A stretch of DNA of 28,795 bases. Source: JASLBX01 sp036374175. GTDB lineage: Bacteria > Actinomycetota > Actinomycetes > Jiangellales > Jiangellaceae. Position 1 is the first letter of the stretch; the number at the start of each line of letters is the position of its first letter. The translations under genes and the position numbers were made by a program. The notes below the pieces were generated by a model. It made no database searches. It was not told where the DNA came from and worked only from the letters and a program-made list of their open reading frames with translations. This document shows, in pieces, positions 1 through 7,462 of this stretch. Location: assembly GCA_036374175.1 (NCBI GenBank), contig DASUUH010000039.1, positions 1-28,795 on the forward strand. Reading direction: 5' to 3'.

Positions 1-172
1 CGACGTCTGTGGCAAGGGCCCGGGCTTCGGCAACTCGATCTCGCACTCGCACCGCCGGACGCCCCGTCGCTGGAACCCGAACATCCAGACCGTGCGCACG
101 ACCGTGGGCGGCACCCGCAAGCGGATCAACGTGTGCACCTCCTGCCTGAAGGCGGGCAAGGTCACCCGCTGA
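1..172 (+). CDS. rpmB: 50S ribosomal protein L28, 3' part
   Basis: Structural protein of the large ribosomal subunit. The window opens inside the gene; the reading frame runs from base 2 to a TGA at 170-172, giving about 57 residues of a protein that is usually near 61, so only a few N-terminal residues are missing. The visible start is (C)DVCGKGPGFGN, then the basic RRTPRRWNPNIQ segment typical of L28, and the end is CTSCLKAGKVTR. The two CxxC pairs mark the zinc-binding version of L28. It is followed by a clear hairpin with a short T run, so it probably ends its transcript there, tail to tail with thiL. Confidence 0.95.
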   Translation, partial: DVCGKGPGFGNSISHSHRRTPRRWNPNIQTVRTTVGGTRKRINVCTSCLKAGKVTR

Positions 173-192
173 CCTCACCTTCGGCTCGTCAG

Positions 193-233
193 ACGGCCGG
201 CATCGTCCCGATCGAGGGCGGGCCGGCCGTTTT
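193..233 (+). terminator. Rho-independent terminator after rpmB
   Basis: Perfect 9-bp stem ACGGCCGGC (193-201) / GCCGGCCGT (222-230) with a 20-nt loop, followed directly by TTTT (230-233). The T run lies on the rpmB side of transcription; the opposite direction has no T run, so thiL does not gain the same signal. Confidence 0.7.
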
Positions 234-245
234 GTTGCCCGACGG

Positions 246-1193
246 TCACCCAAAGTGGACGTGGCCGCCCGGGCCTTCGTACTCCTTGCCCTCGACCGTC
301 ACGCCCGAACCCGCAGAGACCGTCCCCACCATTCGCCACCCCGCTGGCATCGCCACTCCAGGCGCGAAGGTTGCCGCGAAGCCGTTGTCATCCCCTCCGG
401 TAAGGATCCAGTGCAGCGGATCGGCCCCAAGCGCAGCGGCGAAATCGCGCATCGGCGCGGGCACCTCGAACCCTGCCGGGTCGATGTCAACCGCCACGTC
501 ACTTGCCTCGGCGATATGCCCGACATCGGCCAGCAACCCGTCACTGATGTCGCACATCGCGGTGACGCCGCCGGCGGCGACTGCGTCCAACGCGAGCTGG
601 TACGGCACCTCCGGCCGGCGGTGCGCCTCGACCAGCGCCCGCGGCGAGCGAAAGCCGCGTGAGAGCACTGCCAGACCGGCCTCGGCCCAGCCGAGCCGCC
701 CACATACGGCCACCCGGTCACCTGGACGGGCTCCGGCTCTTGTCACCGGCTCACGGCCGCGCAGGTCACCCAGCGCGGTGATGGCGATGACCACGGCGTC
801 CGACCGCACGGTGTCACCGCCCACGACGGAGGCTCCGACCAGAGCCGACTCGTCACGCAGGCCGTCCGCGAGGGAGAGCGCCCACTCCACGGGCAGGTCC
901 GGCGGCGCACCGAGCGCGACCAGCAGCGCCGTCGGCTGAGCACCCATGGAAACCACGTCCGACAGATTCTGTGCCGCGGCCTTACGTCCGACGTCGTACG
1001 CCGACGACCAGTCGCGCCGGAAGTGCCGGAGCTCGACCAGCATGTCCGTCGTGGCCACGACGCGCCCATCGGGAGCCACCACCACAGCGGCGTCGTCACC
1101 GGGGCCGACGAGCACGTCCTTACCTTGCGGCAGCCGATCGGCGATGGCTGCGATCAGCCCGAACTCGCCCACGTCGGCTAAGTTGTCCGGCAT
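246..1193 (-). CDS. thiL: Thiamine-monophosphate kinase
   Basis: ThiL phosphorylates thiamine monophosphate to thiamine diphosphate with ATP, the last step of cofactor B1 synthesis, in the cytosol. The 315-residue length matches the family. Visible features: the N-terminal GEFGLI segment, the GPGDDAA nucleotide/metal motif (about residues 30-36), TTDMLVE..HF near 48-58, the GGDT motif in the middle, DISDGLLADVGHIAE, and a C-terminal GGDD motif. The ATG at 1193 has AGGGGAA a few bases upstream. It is divergent from the small RAM-domain gene (84 bp between starts) and convergent with rpmB. This placement beside rpmB and ddl is one I remember from actinobacteria. Confidence 0.95.
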   Translation of the reverse strand: MPDNLADVGEFGLIAAIADRLPQGKDVLVGPGDDAAVVVAPDGRVVATTDMLVELRHFRRDWSSAYDVGRKAAAQNLSDVVSMGAQPTALLVALGAPPDLPVEWALSLADGLRDESALVGASVVGGDTVRSDAVVIAITALGDLRGREPVTRAGARPGDRVAVCGRLGWAEAGLAVLSRGFRSPRALVEAHRRPEVPYQLALDAVAAGGVTAMCDISDGLLADVGHIAEASDVAVDIDPAGFEVPAPMRDFAAALGADPLHWILTGGDDNGFAATFAPGVAMPAGWRMVGTVSAGSGVTVEGKEYEGPGGHVHFG

Positions 1194-1276
1194 CGGTTCC
1201 CCTGAGATCGAAGCGAGGCGGTAGGTTTACGCCCAGTCTGTCGGACATCTTTCCCCCAACCCCTTGGAGGACGCCC

Positions 1277-1510
1277 GTGGTCCAGGCATACATCCTGATC
1301 CAAACCGAGGTAGGCAAGGCGGCCGATGTCGCGCGCGCGATTGCCGAGATCGACGGCGTGACACAGGCCGAGGACGTCACCGGGCCGTACGACGTCATTG
1401 TTCGCGCCGAAGCCCGTAACGTCGACGAACTCGGCAAGCTGGTCGTCGCCAAGGTGCAGGGAGTCGAAGGCATCACCCGCACGTTGACGTGCCCCGTCGT
1501 CCACATCTGA
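1277..1510 (+). CDS. Stand-alone Lrp/AsnC ligand-binding (RAM) domain protein
   Basis: A 77-residue protein that is only the C-terminal alpha/beta sandwich (RAM domain) of Lrp/AsnC regulators, with no helix-turn-helix. It shows the expected beta-alpha-beta pattern: AYILIQTEVGKAADVARAIAEI, then DVTGPYDVIVRAEA, then a terminal TRTLTCPVV strand. In full-length Lrp proteins this domain binds amino acids and makes oligomers; alone it may sense a small molecule or partner with another regulator, but no target is visible. The GTG start is fixed by GGAGG at 1266-1270, six bases away. Its end overlaps the start of the DUF3515 gene by 22 bases, so the two are probably translated from one mRNA. Confidence 0.85.
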   Translation: MVQAYILIQTEVGKAADVARAIAEIDGVTQAEDVTGPYDVIVRAEARNVDELGKLVVAKVQGVEGITRTLTCPVVHI

Positions 1511-1938
1511 TCCTTCTCGCGCCGCTCGCACTTGCCGGATGCGGGTTTGGTGCGGTTGAGGTCGAGCCGTACGAGGTGCAACCCGGCGCCGATCAAGCCT
1601 GCGCGGGTCTGCTCGCAGATCTGCCCGACGTCGTGTCCGATGCAGTAATCCGCGATGTCGAGCCGGCCGAGTTGCCCGCCGCTGCGTGGGGCCAGCCACC
1701 GGTCGTGCTGCGCTGCGGAGTCGGCCTGCCCCCGGAATACCAGCCGGATGCCATCCTCACCGAGATCGACGGGGTCGCGTGGCTTCCCGCCGAGGGCATC
1801 GGTGGATCGTTCTTCTCGACGGTCGACCGCGACCCCATCGTCGAGGTCGCGGTGCCGGACGACTACGACCCGGCCACGGTCCTCGGCGACCTCGGCCCGG
1901 CCATCGCCCGCCACCTCTCCCTCCGTACCCCCCGCTGA
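1489..1938 (+). CDS. DUF3515 family lipoprotein
   Basis: A predicted cell-surface lipoprotein of 149 residues. The N-terminus MPRRPHLILLAPLALAGCG has basic residues, a short hydrophobic stretch and a lipobox (LAGC, cysteine 18), so it should be cut and lipid-anchored outside the membrane. The body resembles DUF3515 proteins of actinobacteria as I remember them (CAGLLADLP near the start, a CGVGLPPEY segment, a conserved VAWLPAEG strand, and a C-terminal AIARHL helix); the function is unknown. Two cysteines, one near CAGLL and one in LRCGV, could form a disulfide. The GTG start at 1489 lies inside the previous gene. It ends 15 bp from the convergent ddl. Confidence 0.8.
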   Translation: MPRRPHLILLAPLALAGCGFGAVEVEPYEVQPGADQACAGLLADLPDVVSDAVIRDVEPAELPAAAWGQPPVVLRCGVGLPPEYQPDAILTEIDGVAWLPAEGIGGSFFSTVDRDPIVEVAVPDDYDPATVLGDLGPAIARHLSLRTPR

Positions 1939-1953
1939 TCGCGCAAAAGGGGG

Positions 1954-3072
1954 TTAGCGGAGGCCTGTCTGGCGGGTGAGCGCAGTCGTGATCAAGCGGT
2001 CGACGAGCGCCGGGTAGTCCAGACCGCTGGCCGCCCACAACCTCGGGAACATCGACGTCGGAGTGAAGCCCGGCATCGTGTTCAGCTCGTTGACCAGCAG
2101 TGACCCGTCCTCACGATAGAAGAAGTCCACCCGGGCGAGGCCTTCGCACGACAGCGCCTCGAACGCCCGCACGGCTAACTGGCGAACCTCGTCAGCCACC
2201 GGGCCCGGCAGATTGGCCGGCACATCGAGCTGGAGAGCTTCGTCCAGGTACTTGGCCTCGAAGTCGTAGAACTCGTGGGTTTCACCGACACGGATCTCGC
2301 CGACCACGCTGGCCTCCGCCGGGCCGCCGGCCACGCCCTGCAGTACACCGCACTCCACCTCACGGCCGACCACCGCCTCCTCGACGATGACCTTGGGGTC
2401 GTGCTGGCGGGCCGCGAGGACGGCGGTCTCCAGTTCGTCGACAGTCGCCACCTTGGTGATACCGACGCTCGAACCGGCTCGGGCCGGCTTGACGAACACG
2501 GGCCAGCCCAGTTCGGACACTTCGGCTTCGACCCGCTGCCGCTGCGCCTCCCACTGACCCGGCGGCACGAGCACGTGCCGGCAGACCGGCAGACCGCTGG
2601 CCCTCAACACCAGCTTCATGTAGTGCTTGTCCATGCCGATCGAGGACGCGAGAACACCGGATCCCACATACGGGACGTCCGCCAGTTCCAACATGCCCTG
2701 CAGCGTGCCGTCCTCGCCGTACGGGCCGTGCAACAGGGGCAGCACGACGTCGACGGACCCGAGTGCCGTGGGAATGCGGCCCGGCTCGTACATGCTGAGC
2801 TCGACGCCATCCCGGGTCGCCGGCAGCATCACCGTGCCGCCGATGTCCGCGACTTCGGGCAGCTTGCCGTCGGTGATGGCCAGCCGGGACGGGTCGTCCG
2901 GGCCCAGCACCCACCGGCCGTCCATCGTTATCCCCACCGGGACGACGTCGTAGCGGTCCGGATCGATCGCCCGCAACACACTGCCGGCGGTGACGCACGA
3001 AATGCCGTGTTCGGAGCTTCGGCCGCCGAAGACCACGGCGACCCGGACGCGACGGGGCTGCTGATTGTTCAT
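1954..3072 (-). CDS. ddl: D-alanine--D-alanine ligase
   Basis: Joins two D-alanines with ATP to give the dipeptide that ends the peptidoglycan stem. At 372 residues it fits the larger actinobacterial form. Visible: VAVVFGGRSSEHGISC at the N-terminus, HGPYGEDGTLQGML (the serine/glutamate loop region), GSSVGITKV in the ATP-grasp core, FYDFEAKY in the omega loop, and NELNTMPGFTPTSMFP at the metal/substrate site. The tyrosine in the EAKY loop is what ordinary D-Ala-D-Ala ligases carry, arguing against a D-lactate depsipeptide type. The ATG at 3072 has no obvious Shine-Dalgarno, but TATGGT lies eight bases upstream, so it may be leaderless. It follows gpsA by 40 bp. Confidence 0.95.
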   Translation of the reverse strand: MNNQQPRRVRVAVVFGGRSSEHGISCVTAGSVLRAIDPDRYDVVPVGITMDGRWVLGPDDPSRLAITDGKLPEVADIGGTVMLPATRDGVELSMYEPGRIPTALGSVDVVLPLLHGPYGEDGTLQGMLELADVPYVGSGVLASSIGMDKHYMKLVLRASGLPVCRHVLVPPGQWEAQRQRVEAEVSELGWPVFVKPARAGSSVGITKVATVDELETAVLAARQHDPKVIVEEAVVGREVECGVLQGVAGGPAEASVVGEIRVGETHEFYDFEAKYLDEALQLDVPANLPGPVADEVRQLAVRAFEALSCEGLARVDFFYREDGSLLVNELNTMPGFTPTSMFPRLWAASGLDYPALVDRLITTALTRQTGLR

Positions 3073-3080
3073 CCCGGCCG

Positions 3081-3086
3081 ACCATA
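3081..3086 (-). promoter_or_regulatory. -10 element (TATGGT) of a possible leaderless ddl promoter
   Basis: On the minus strand TATGGT fits the actinobacterial TANNNT -10 form and ends eight bases before the ddl ATG. No convincing -35 is seen. With no Shine-Dalgarno near the start, transcription from here would give an mRNA that begins at or next to the ATG. Confidence 0.4.
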
Positions 3087-3112
3087 CCGGTTTCGGCGGT
3101 GCGGAAGGGTGG

Positions 3113-4117
3113 TCAGTAGCCGCTGCGTTCGGGCTTGGCCGAGCGCGAGACGAAGCTGCGCAGCATGTCCTGCGGCGTCATTTCGCCCCGCACGACGTAT
3201 GTCACGTGCTCGACGATCGGCATGTCGACCTCGGCCCGCCGCGCCAGGTCGAGGATCGACTCACACGACTTCACGCCCTCGGCCACCTGCCGGGTGGCGC
3301 CTGCGATGTCGGCGACCGTCATCCCTTGGCCCAGCTTCTCGCCGAACGTTCGGTTACGCGACAACGGGGACGAACAGGTGGCGATCAGATCGCCGAGCCC
3401 GGCCAGGCCCTGGAACGTGTAGACGTCCGCCCCCAGGGCGGCGCCGAGGCGGGCGGTCTCGGCCAACCCGCGAGTGATGACGCTGGCCCGGGCATTGTCG
3501 CCAAAGCCGAGGCCGACGGCCATTCCGACGGCGAGCGCGATCACGTTCTTGACCGCGCCGCCCAGTTCGGTGCCGACGACATCGGTGTTGGTGTACGGAC
3601 GGAAGTACGGCGTGTGGAACGACTTCTGCAGCCGGGCGGCGGCCGATTCGTCCACGCACGCGATCACGCTTGCGGCCGGCTGGTGCTGGGCTATCTCACC
3701 GGCGAGATTCGGCCCGGACAACACTGCAACCCGATCGGGCTCGACGCCTGCGACCTCGATGATGACCTCGCTCATCCGCTTGGCGGTACCGAGCTCTATG
3801 CCCTTCATCAGGCTCACCAGCATCGCGTCCGGCGGCAGCACCGGCCGCCAGCCGGAGAGGTTGTTGCGCAGTGTCTGGGATGGTACGGCGAGGACGACGA
3901 TATCGGCTCCGTCGGCGGCCTCTGCGGCGTCGTTGGTCGCCCGCACACCGGACGGTAGTTCGACGCCCGGTAGGTAGTCCGGGTTCCTGTTGGTCGTATT
4001 GATCGCGTCACACAGTTCACTGCGGCGAGCCCACACCGTCACGTCGCAACCGGCGTCGGCGAGCACCATCGAGCAGGTCGTTCCCCACGACCCGGCACCG
4101 AACATGGCGACCTTCAC
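3113..4117 (-). CDS. gpsA: Glycerol-3-phosphate dehydrogenase [NAD(P)+]
   Basis: Reduces dihydroxyacetone phosphate to sn-glycerol-3-phosphate, the backbone of phospholipids. The 334-residue protein begins VKVAMFGAGSWGTTCSMVL, a Rossmann GxGxxG fold, followed by VVLAVPSQTLR, SLMKGIELGT, LSGPNLAGEIAQHQPAA and GAVKNVIALAVGMAVGLG, which contains the catalytic lysine. The open frame extends about 280 bases upstream, but GTG at 4117 is chosen because it has GGGGAGGTG (4122-4130) at good distance and starts exactly at the conserved fold. The start overlaps the stop of the upstream acyltransferase by four bases (GTGA), so the two are translationally coupled and supply successive steps toward phosphatidic acid. 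Confidence 0.95.
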   Translation of the reverse strand: MKVAMFGAGSWGTTCSMVLADAGCDVTVWARRSELCDAINTTNRNPDYLPGVELPSGVRATNDAAEAADGADIVVLAVPSQTLRNNLSGWRPVLPPDAMLVSLMKGIELGTAKRMSEVIIEVAGVEPDRVAVLSGPNLAGEIAQHQPAASVIACVDESAAARLQKSFHTPYFRPYTNTDVVGTELGGAVKNVIALAVGMAVGLGFGDNARASVITRGLAETARLGAALGADVYTFQGLAGLGDLIATCSSPLSRNRTFGEKLGQGMTVADIAGATRQVAEGVKSCESILDLARRAEVDMPIVEHVTYVVRGEMTPQDMLRSFVSRSAKPERSGY

Positions 4118-4872
4118 CGGGCACCTCCCCCGCTGCCCGGGTTGCCGGTCGGCGGCACACCGGAGGTCTTCGGATCGAAGCGGGTTTCGGGAGGTGACTC
4201 CCCGCGGATCTTGGCCAGCTCGGACGTGATCGCGTCCATGATGCGATCGGTCGCTTCCTGGAGCAGTTGTGCGGTAACCGGCCGACCGCGGAAATCGTCC
4301 AGGTCGACCGGCGGCCCCGCTACCACTCGCATGACCTTGCGCGGAAACAGCCGCGGCTTCTTGCTGTATGGCGGCAGCAGCTCCTGCGGCCCCCACTGCG
4401 CGATCGGGATGACGTCACAGCCGGTCTCCAAGGCCACGCGCGCGGCTCCGGTCTTGCCGACCATCGGCCACAGCCCAGGGTCCCGGGTGATCGTCCCCTC
4501 CGGGTAGATGGCAACGCACTCACCCTGCTCGATCGCCGCGACGCCGGCGCGGAAAGCCTTGGCCGCGTCGCGCGTTTCGCGGTACACCGGTATCTGGCCG
4601 CACGCGGCGATGATCCTGCCGATCACCGGGATCCGGAACACACTCTCCTTGCCCAGGAACCGCGGCGCGCGGCCATTGTCCCACAGGAAGTGAGCGAAGG
4701 TGAGTGGGTCTGCGTAGGACACGTGGTTCGGCGAGACGACCACTCCCGTGTCCACTGGCGGCAGGTGTTCAGAGCCGTGCCAGTCGCGCCTGGTGAACAG
4801 CATCAGAATCGGCCGGATGATGCCCGCCACCACCCGATACCACATGCCCAGCCGCTGCTTGGGTCCGCTCAC
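4114..4872 (-). CDS. 1-acyl-sn-glycerol-3-phosphate acyltransferase (PlsC-like)
   Basis: A 252-residue LPLAT-family enzyme expected to move an acyl group onto lysophosphatidic acid at the inner face of the membrane. Signature motifs are in order: SPNHVSYADPL (NHx4D catalytic block, about residue 46), FLGKESVFRIPVIG, YRETRDAAKAF, IYPEGTIT (substrate-binding block 3) and VIPIAQWGPQELLPP. A hydrophobic N-terminal stretch (VVAGIIRPILMLF) may anchor it. The GTG at 4872 has GAGGAGG just upstream; the open frame further upstream lacks homology and runs into the divergent cofC promoter region. It is coupled to gpsA by a 4-base overlap, an arrangement that fits phospholipid synthesis. The C-terminal tail is proline/glycine rich and probably disordered. 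Confidence 0.9.
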   Translation of the reverse strand: MSGPKQRLGMWYRVVAGIIRPILMLFTRRDWHGSEHLPPVDTGVVVSPNHVSYADPLTFAHFLWDNGRAPRFLGKESVFRIPVIGRIIAACGQIPVYRETRDAAKAFRAGVAAIEQGECVAIYPEGTITRDPGLWPMVGKTGAARVALETGCDVIPIAQWGPQELLPPYSKKPRLFPRKVMRVVAGPPVDLDDFRGRPVTAQLLQEATDRIMDAITSELAKIRGESPPETRFDPKTSGVPPTGNPGSGGGAR

Positions 4873-4954
4873 GTGTCCTCCTCGGTCGTGGCCCCGTGGC
4901 GTAGTGCTACCCGCATCGTGCCCCACACAGCCGTGGGCTGACACGATAGAGGCA

Positions 4955-5575
4955 ATGAACTGGTCGATTGTCATCCCGGTCAAGCGCCCCGAGGTAGCCA
5001 AGACTCGTCTGGCCGAGGCCGTGGGTGAGCTGCGCCCCGCCTTGGCCCGCGCCTTCGCCGCGGACACCGTGGCCGCTGCGCTCACGTCGCCGGCCGTCGA
5101 ACTCATCGTCGCGGTCACCGACGACGCGCCCTTCGCTGCCGAGGCCCGGCAACTCGGCGCGGTAGTCGTCGCGGACGCTCCCGACGCCGGCCTCAACGCG
5201 GCCTTGCGGCACGGTGCCGAGCAGGCCCGGGCCCGCCGCCCCGACCTGGCGATCGCGGCACTGTCGGCCGACCTGCCAGCGCTTCGTCCTGACGAGTTGG
5301 CGACCGCCCTGACGGCCGCTGAACAGCACCCGGTCTCGTTCGTCGGCGATCTGGCCGGGTTGGGTACAACGCTCTACGCGACGTTGCCGGGCGTACCGTT
5401 CGCGCCGCGCTTCGGCGGACGTTCGCGGGCGGCGCACCGTGCCGCAGGTGCCGTAGAGCTGATGCTGGATGGCATTCCCTCGCTGCGCCGCGACGTCGAC
5501 ACGGAGGTCGACCTCTGGGACGCCCTACGGCTGGGTGTCGGGCCGCGCACCAAGGCGGTCGCCGCCGAGATCTGA
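4955..5575 (+). CDS. cofC: 2-phospho-L-lactate / phosphoenolpyruvate guanylyltransferase (coenzyme F420 synthesis)
   Basis: CofC (FbiD in mycobacteria) transfers GMP from GTP to phospholactate or phosphoenolpyruvate to make the activated side-chain precursor of coenzyme F420. The 206-residue product begins with WSIVIPVKRPEVAKTRL, the nucleotide-binding loop of this glycosyltransferase-A-like fold, followed by IVAVTDDAPF, ALSADLPALRPDEL (the metal-binding acidic loop) and a C-terminal LRRDVDTEVDLWDAL, which are all CofC hallmarks. ATG at 4955 is chosen because homology starts there; the open frame upstream of it overlaps the divergent acyltransferase. Actinobacteria typically use phosphoenolpyruvate. 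No other F420 gene is in the window, but the gene implies that the organism makes F420. Confidence 0.9.
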   Translation: MNWSIVIPVKRPEVAKTRLAEAVGELRPALARAFAADTVAAALTSPAVELIVAVTDDAPFAAEARQLGAVVVADAPDAGLNAALRHGAEQARARRPDLAIAALSADLPALRPDELATALTAAEQHPVSFVGDLAGLGTTLYATLPGVPFAPRFGGRSRAAHRAAGAVELMLDGIPSLRRDVDTEVDLWDALRLGVGPRTKAVAAEI

Positions 5576-5605
5576 GTGCTTCCCAGCCTTGTCGCGGCGC
5601 AGGGG

Positions 5606-5611
5606 TACGCT
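5606..5611 (+). promoter_or_regulatory. -10 element (TACGCT) before the cold-shock-like gene
   Basis: TACGCT matches TANNNT and ends seven bases before the ATG at 5619, which would put the first transcribed base at about the start codon. TTGTCG at 5589-5594 is too close (11 bp) to be a standard -35. Confidence 0.4.
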
Positions 5612-5618
5612 CGGTGGC

Positions 5619-5828
5619 ATGCAGGCGAGCATCTTCGATTTCGACCCGCAGACGCGCTCCGGTTCGGTTCTGCTGGACGACGGGACTCTGCTGCCGTACG
5701 ACGCTGCCGCCTTCGAAGCCGGCAGCATGCGGCTGGCCCGAGTCGGCCAGCGGGTACGCATCTCAGTCGAGGGAGATGGCGTTGACCGCAAGGTCACCTT
5801 TCTGACCCTCGCCACGCTGGCTGACTAA
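5619..5828 (+). CDS. Small cold-shock-domain-like protein
   Basis: A 69-residue protein with a beta-rich pattern like the cold-shock OB fold: ASIFDFDPQTRSGSVLLDDG (strands 1-2), TLLPYDAAAF, then LARVGQRVRISVEG, ending VTFLTLATL. The lysine/phenylalanine RNP1 motif (KGFGFI) of classical CspA proteins is degenerate, so nucleic-acid binding is uncertain. Such proteins next to cofC and hup are something I recall from actinobacterial genomes, without known function. The ATG at 5619 is where the fold begins and sits seven bases after a -10-like TACGCT; the open frame continues upstream inside cofC without homology. It ends 10 bp from the convergent hup gene. Confidence 0.75.
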   Translation: MQASIFDFDPQTRSGSVLLDDGTLLPYDAAAFEAGSMRLARVGQRVRISVEGDGVDRKVTFLTLATLAD

Positions 5829-5838
5829 CCCTGCGGCC

Positions 5839-6687
5839 TCAGCTGCTCGGAGGTTGCGCCCCTGGCCCGGATGCCGCCGGCGGTGTGCCGGTGGCTTTCT
5901 TCGCCGGAGGAGCGGCCTCCTTGGCAGGGGCCTTCTTTGCTGCGGTCGTCGTCGCAGGCGCCGACTTGGCTGGAGTGGTATCGGCGGCGGACTTCTTCGC
6001 CGGTGCTTTCTCGGCAGCCGCCTTCTTTGCCGTGGACTTCTCGGCTGTCGACTTCGCCGGCGACGTCTTCGCTGGTGCTTTCTTCGCCGCGGGAGCCGCC
6101 TTCGTCGCCGCGGGAGCCGCCTTCTTGGCCGGTGCCCTCTTGGCCGGTGCCCTCTTGGCCGGCGCCCTCTTCGCCGCCCCAGCGGTCTTGGCTGGTTGCC
6201 GCGCCGTGGTCGTGCGCTTGGCCACCGCCTTGCCAGGTGTCGGGACTTCACTTGTTGTGGCGGCGGTCTTGGTCGGCGGCTTCGCCGGCCGCTTAGCCCG
6301 CTGTTGCGCCGACGGGGCGGGCTCGCCGATCGAGCGGGCCCTCGCCGCAGCGGCTCGCAACGTGCCGGCGGCGGCGCGGCCGGCCTGACCCGCGACTCCG
6401 GCGGCGACCGATGGCACGACGGCCAGCGACTTCGTCACTCGGTCGGCGACGCTACGCGCGCCGCTCACCACCTCGGACAAGTCCTTGCCGGGGCGGAACT
6501 CCGCGACATCGTCGCCGCCCCGGCGAACCGAGCGTTCGAACGCGCCAAAGCCCTTGATGACGACTTTCTCGCCAGCCGCCATGCTGCGAGTGATGACGTC
6601 GACGACCGAATCAAGAGCGTGGGCCGCGACCTCCCGGTTGCCTTCGAACCGCTTAGCGAGCTCGTCGATGAGCTCTTTCCTGTTCAT
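5839..6687 (-). CDS. hup: HU-family nucleoid protein with lysine/alanine/proline tail, arm deleted
   Basis: A HupB-like histone-like protein of 282 residues. The N-terminal core reads MNRKELIDELAKRFEGNREVA, then GEKVVIKGFGAFERS and EFRPGKDLSEVVSGA, which align with HU. Between FERS and the EFRPG strand there are only about eight residues (VRRGGDDVA), where HU normally has some 24, including the RNPxTG arm that grips the minor groove; the arm is absent. Residues about 75-125 form an alanine-rich, probably helical linker. The rest is a low-complexity tail of KAPAKK/KRAPA-type repeats that should bind DNA electrostatically and be a target for acetylation, as in mycobacterial HupB. The ATG at 6687 has GGGGGAG upstream; the longer open frame starts outside the fold. 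See findings for the arm. Confidence 0.9.
   Translation of the reverse strand: MNRKELIDELAKRFEGNREVAAHALDSVVDVITRSMAAGEKVVIKGFGAFERSVRRGGDDVAEFRPGKDLSEVVSGARSVADRVTKSLAVVPSVAAGVAGQAGRAAAGTLRAAAARARSIGEPAPSAQQRAKRPAKPPTKTAATTSEVPTPGKAVAKRTTTARQPAKTAGAAKRAPAKRAPAKRAPAKKAAPAATKAAPAAKKAPAKTSPAKSTAEKSTAKKAAAEKAPAKKSAADTTPAKSAPATTTAAKKAPAKEAAPPAKKATGTPPAASGPGAQPPSS
6125..6169 (-). repeat. Three tandem 15-bp units in the hup tail
   Basis: TTGGCCGGTGCCCTC is repeated three times at 15-bp steps (third copy with one change), encoding KRAPA three times in the HU tail. Just beside it, at about 6087-6125, a 21-bp unit occurs twice and encodes alternate KAAPAA blocks. In-frame units like these let the tail length drift. 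Confidence 0.8.
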
Positions 6688-6724
6688 CGCTCCCCCAAAG
6701 AGTCGTAGCGACGTCCCGTTACGC

Positions 6725-6753
6725 ACGCTATGGACTCACGGGGCGAGACACAA
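6725..6753 (-). promoter_or_regulatory. Predicted hup promoter
   Basis: On the minus strand, TTGTGT (6748-6753) and TAGCGT (6725-6730) are separated by 17 bases, a good sigma-70-type spacing. Transcription would start near 6718 and give a leader of about 30 bases that includes the GGGGGAG ribosome site. Confidence 0.5.
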
Positions 6754-6810
6754 CAAGAATGCGGATCCCATTTGGTCAATCACCGCACGGGTGGGCCGCC
6801 CACCAGGCGA

Positions 6811-6852
6811 GTCGGTGCCGTACCACCGGCACGCGCCTGGTACGGCACCGAC
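6811..6852 (-). terminator. Terminator hairpin after leuD
   Basis: A perfect 15-bp stem, GTCGGTGCCGTACCA (6811-6825) with its exact complement at 6838-6852, around a 12-nt loop, 17 bases beyond the leuD stop. There is no T run after it on the minus strand, which is common for actinobacterial intrinsic terminators. It also insulates leuCD from the hup promoter. Confidence 0.7.
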
Positions 6853-6869
6853 AGGCATGCTGAACGTGG

Positions 6870-7457
6870 TCAAACGGTGACGGGTTTGTGGGATGGGCGG
6901 TGACGTTCGAACTCATCGATGGCGTCCACGTGACGCAGCGTCAGGCCGATGTCGTCCAGGCCCTCCATCAGCCGCCACCTGGTGTAGTCGTCGATCTGCA
7001 TCGGCGCGACGACGTCCGCGCACCGCACTTCGCGCGCCACCAGGTCGACCGTGACCTCCGTCCCCGGGGCGTTCTCGAGCACTTTCCAGATCTGCTCGAT
7101 GTCGTCCTGGGCCAGCTGGCCGGTCAGCAGCCCCTGCTTGCCCGCGTTGCCGCGGAAGATGTCGGCGAACCGGGACGACAGCACCGCACGGAAGCCGAAG
7201 TCGTTCAACGCCCAGACCGCATGCTCCCGCGACGATCCGGTACCGAAGTCGGGGCCGGCCACAAGGACCGAACCGGACCGATACGCGGGCTGGTTCAGTA
7301 CGAACGTCTCATCCGACCGCCAGGCCGCGAACAGGCCGTCCTCGAAGCCGGTGCGCGTCACGCGCTTGAGGTAGACCGCCGGGATGATCTGGTCGGTGTC
7401 GACGTTCCCGCGGCGCAGCGGGGCGCCGACTCCGGTGTGCACGGTGAACTTCTCCAT
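6870..7457 (-). CDS. leuD: 3-isopropylmalate dehydratase, small subunit
   Basis: Forms the swivelling domain of isopropylmalate isomerase with LeuC (2-isopropylmalate to 3-isopropylmalate, leucine synthesis). The 195-residue length is normal. Visible: VDTDQIIPAVYLKR near residues 19-32, GPDFGTGSSREHAVWAL (the substrate-binding loop), and FRGNAGKQGLLT. ATG at 7457 is the family start; the longer open frame upstream lies within leuC. Only five bases separate it from the leuC stop, so the two subunits are co-transcribed and probably coupled. Confidence 0.96.
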   Translation of the reverse strand: MEKFTVHTGVGAPLRRGNVDTDQIIPAVYLKRVTRTGFEDGLFAAWRSDETFVLNQPAYRSGSVLVAGPDFGTGSSREHAVWALNDFGFRAVLSSRFADIFRGNAGKQGLLTGQLAQDDIEQIWKVLENAPGTEVTVDLVAREVRCADVVAPMQIDDYTRWRLMEGLDDIGLTLRHVDAIDEFERHRPSHKPVTV

Positions 7458-7462
7458 GGCGA

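Noticed and set aside
2275..3477. A 400-codon plus-strand open frame over ddl and gpsA
   Set aside because: Crosses two genes on the opposite strand that carry all their family motifs; the product resembles nothing.
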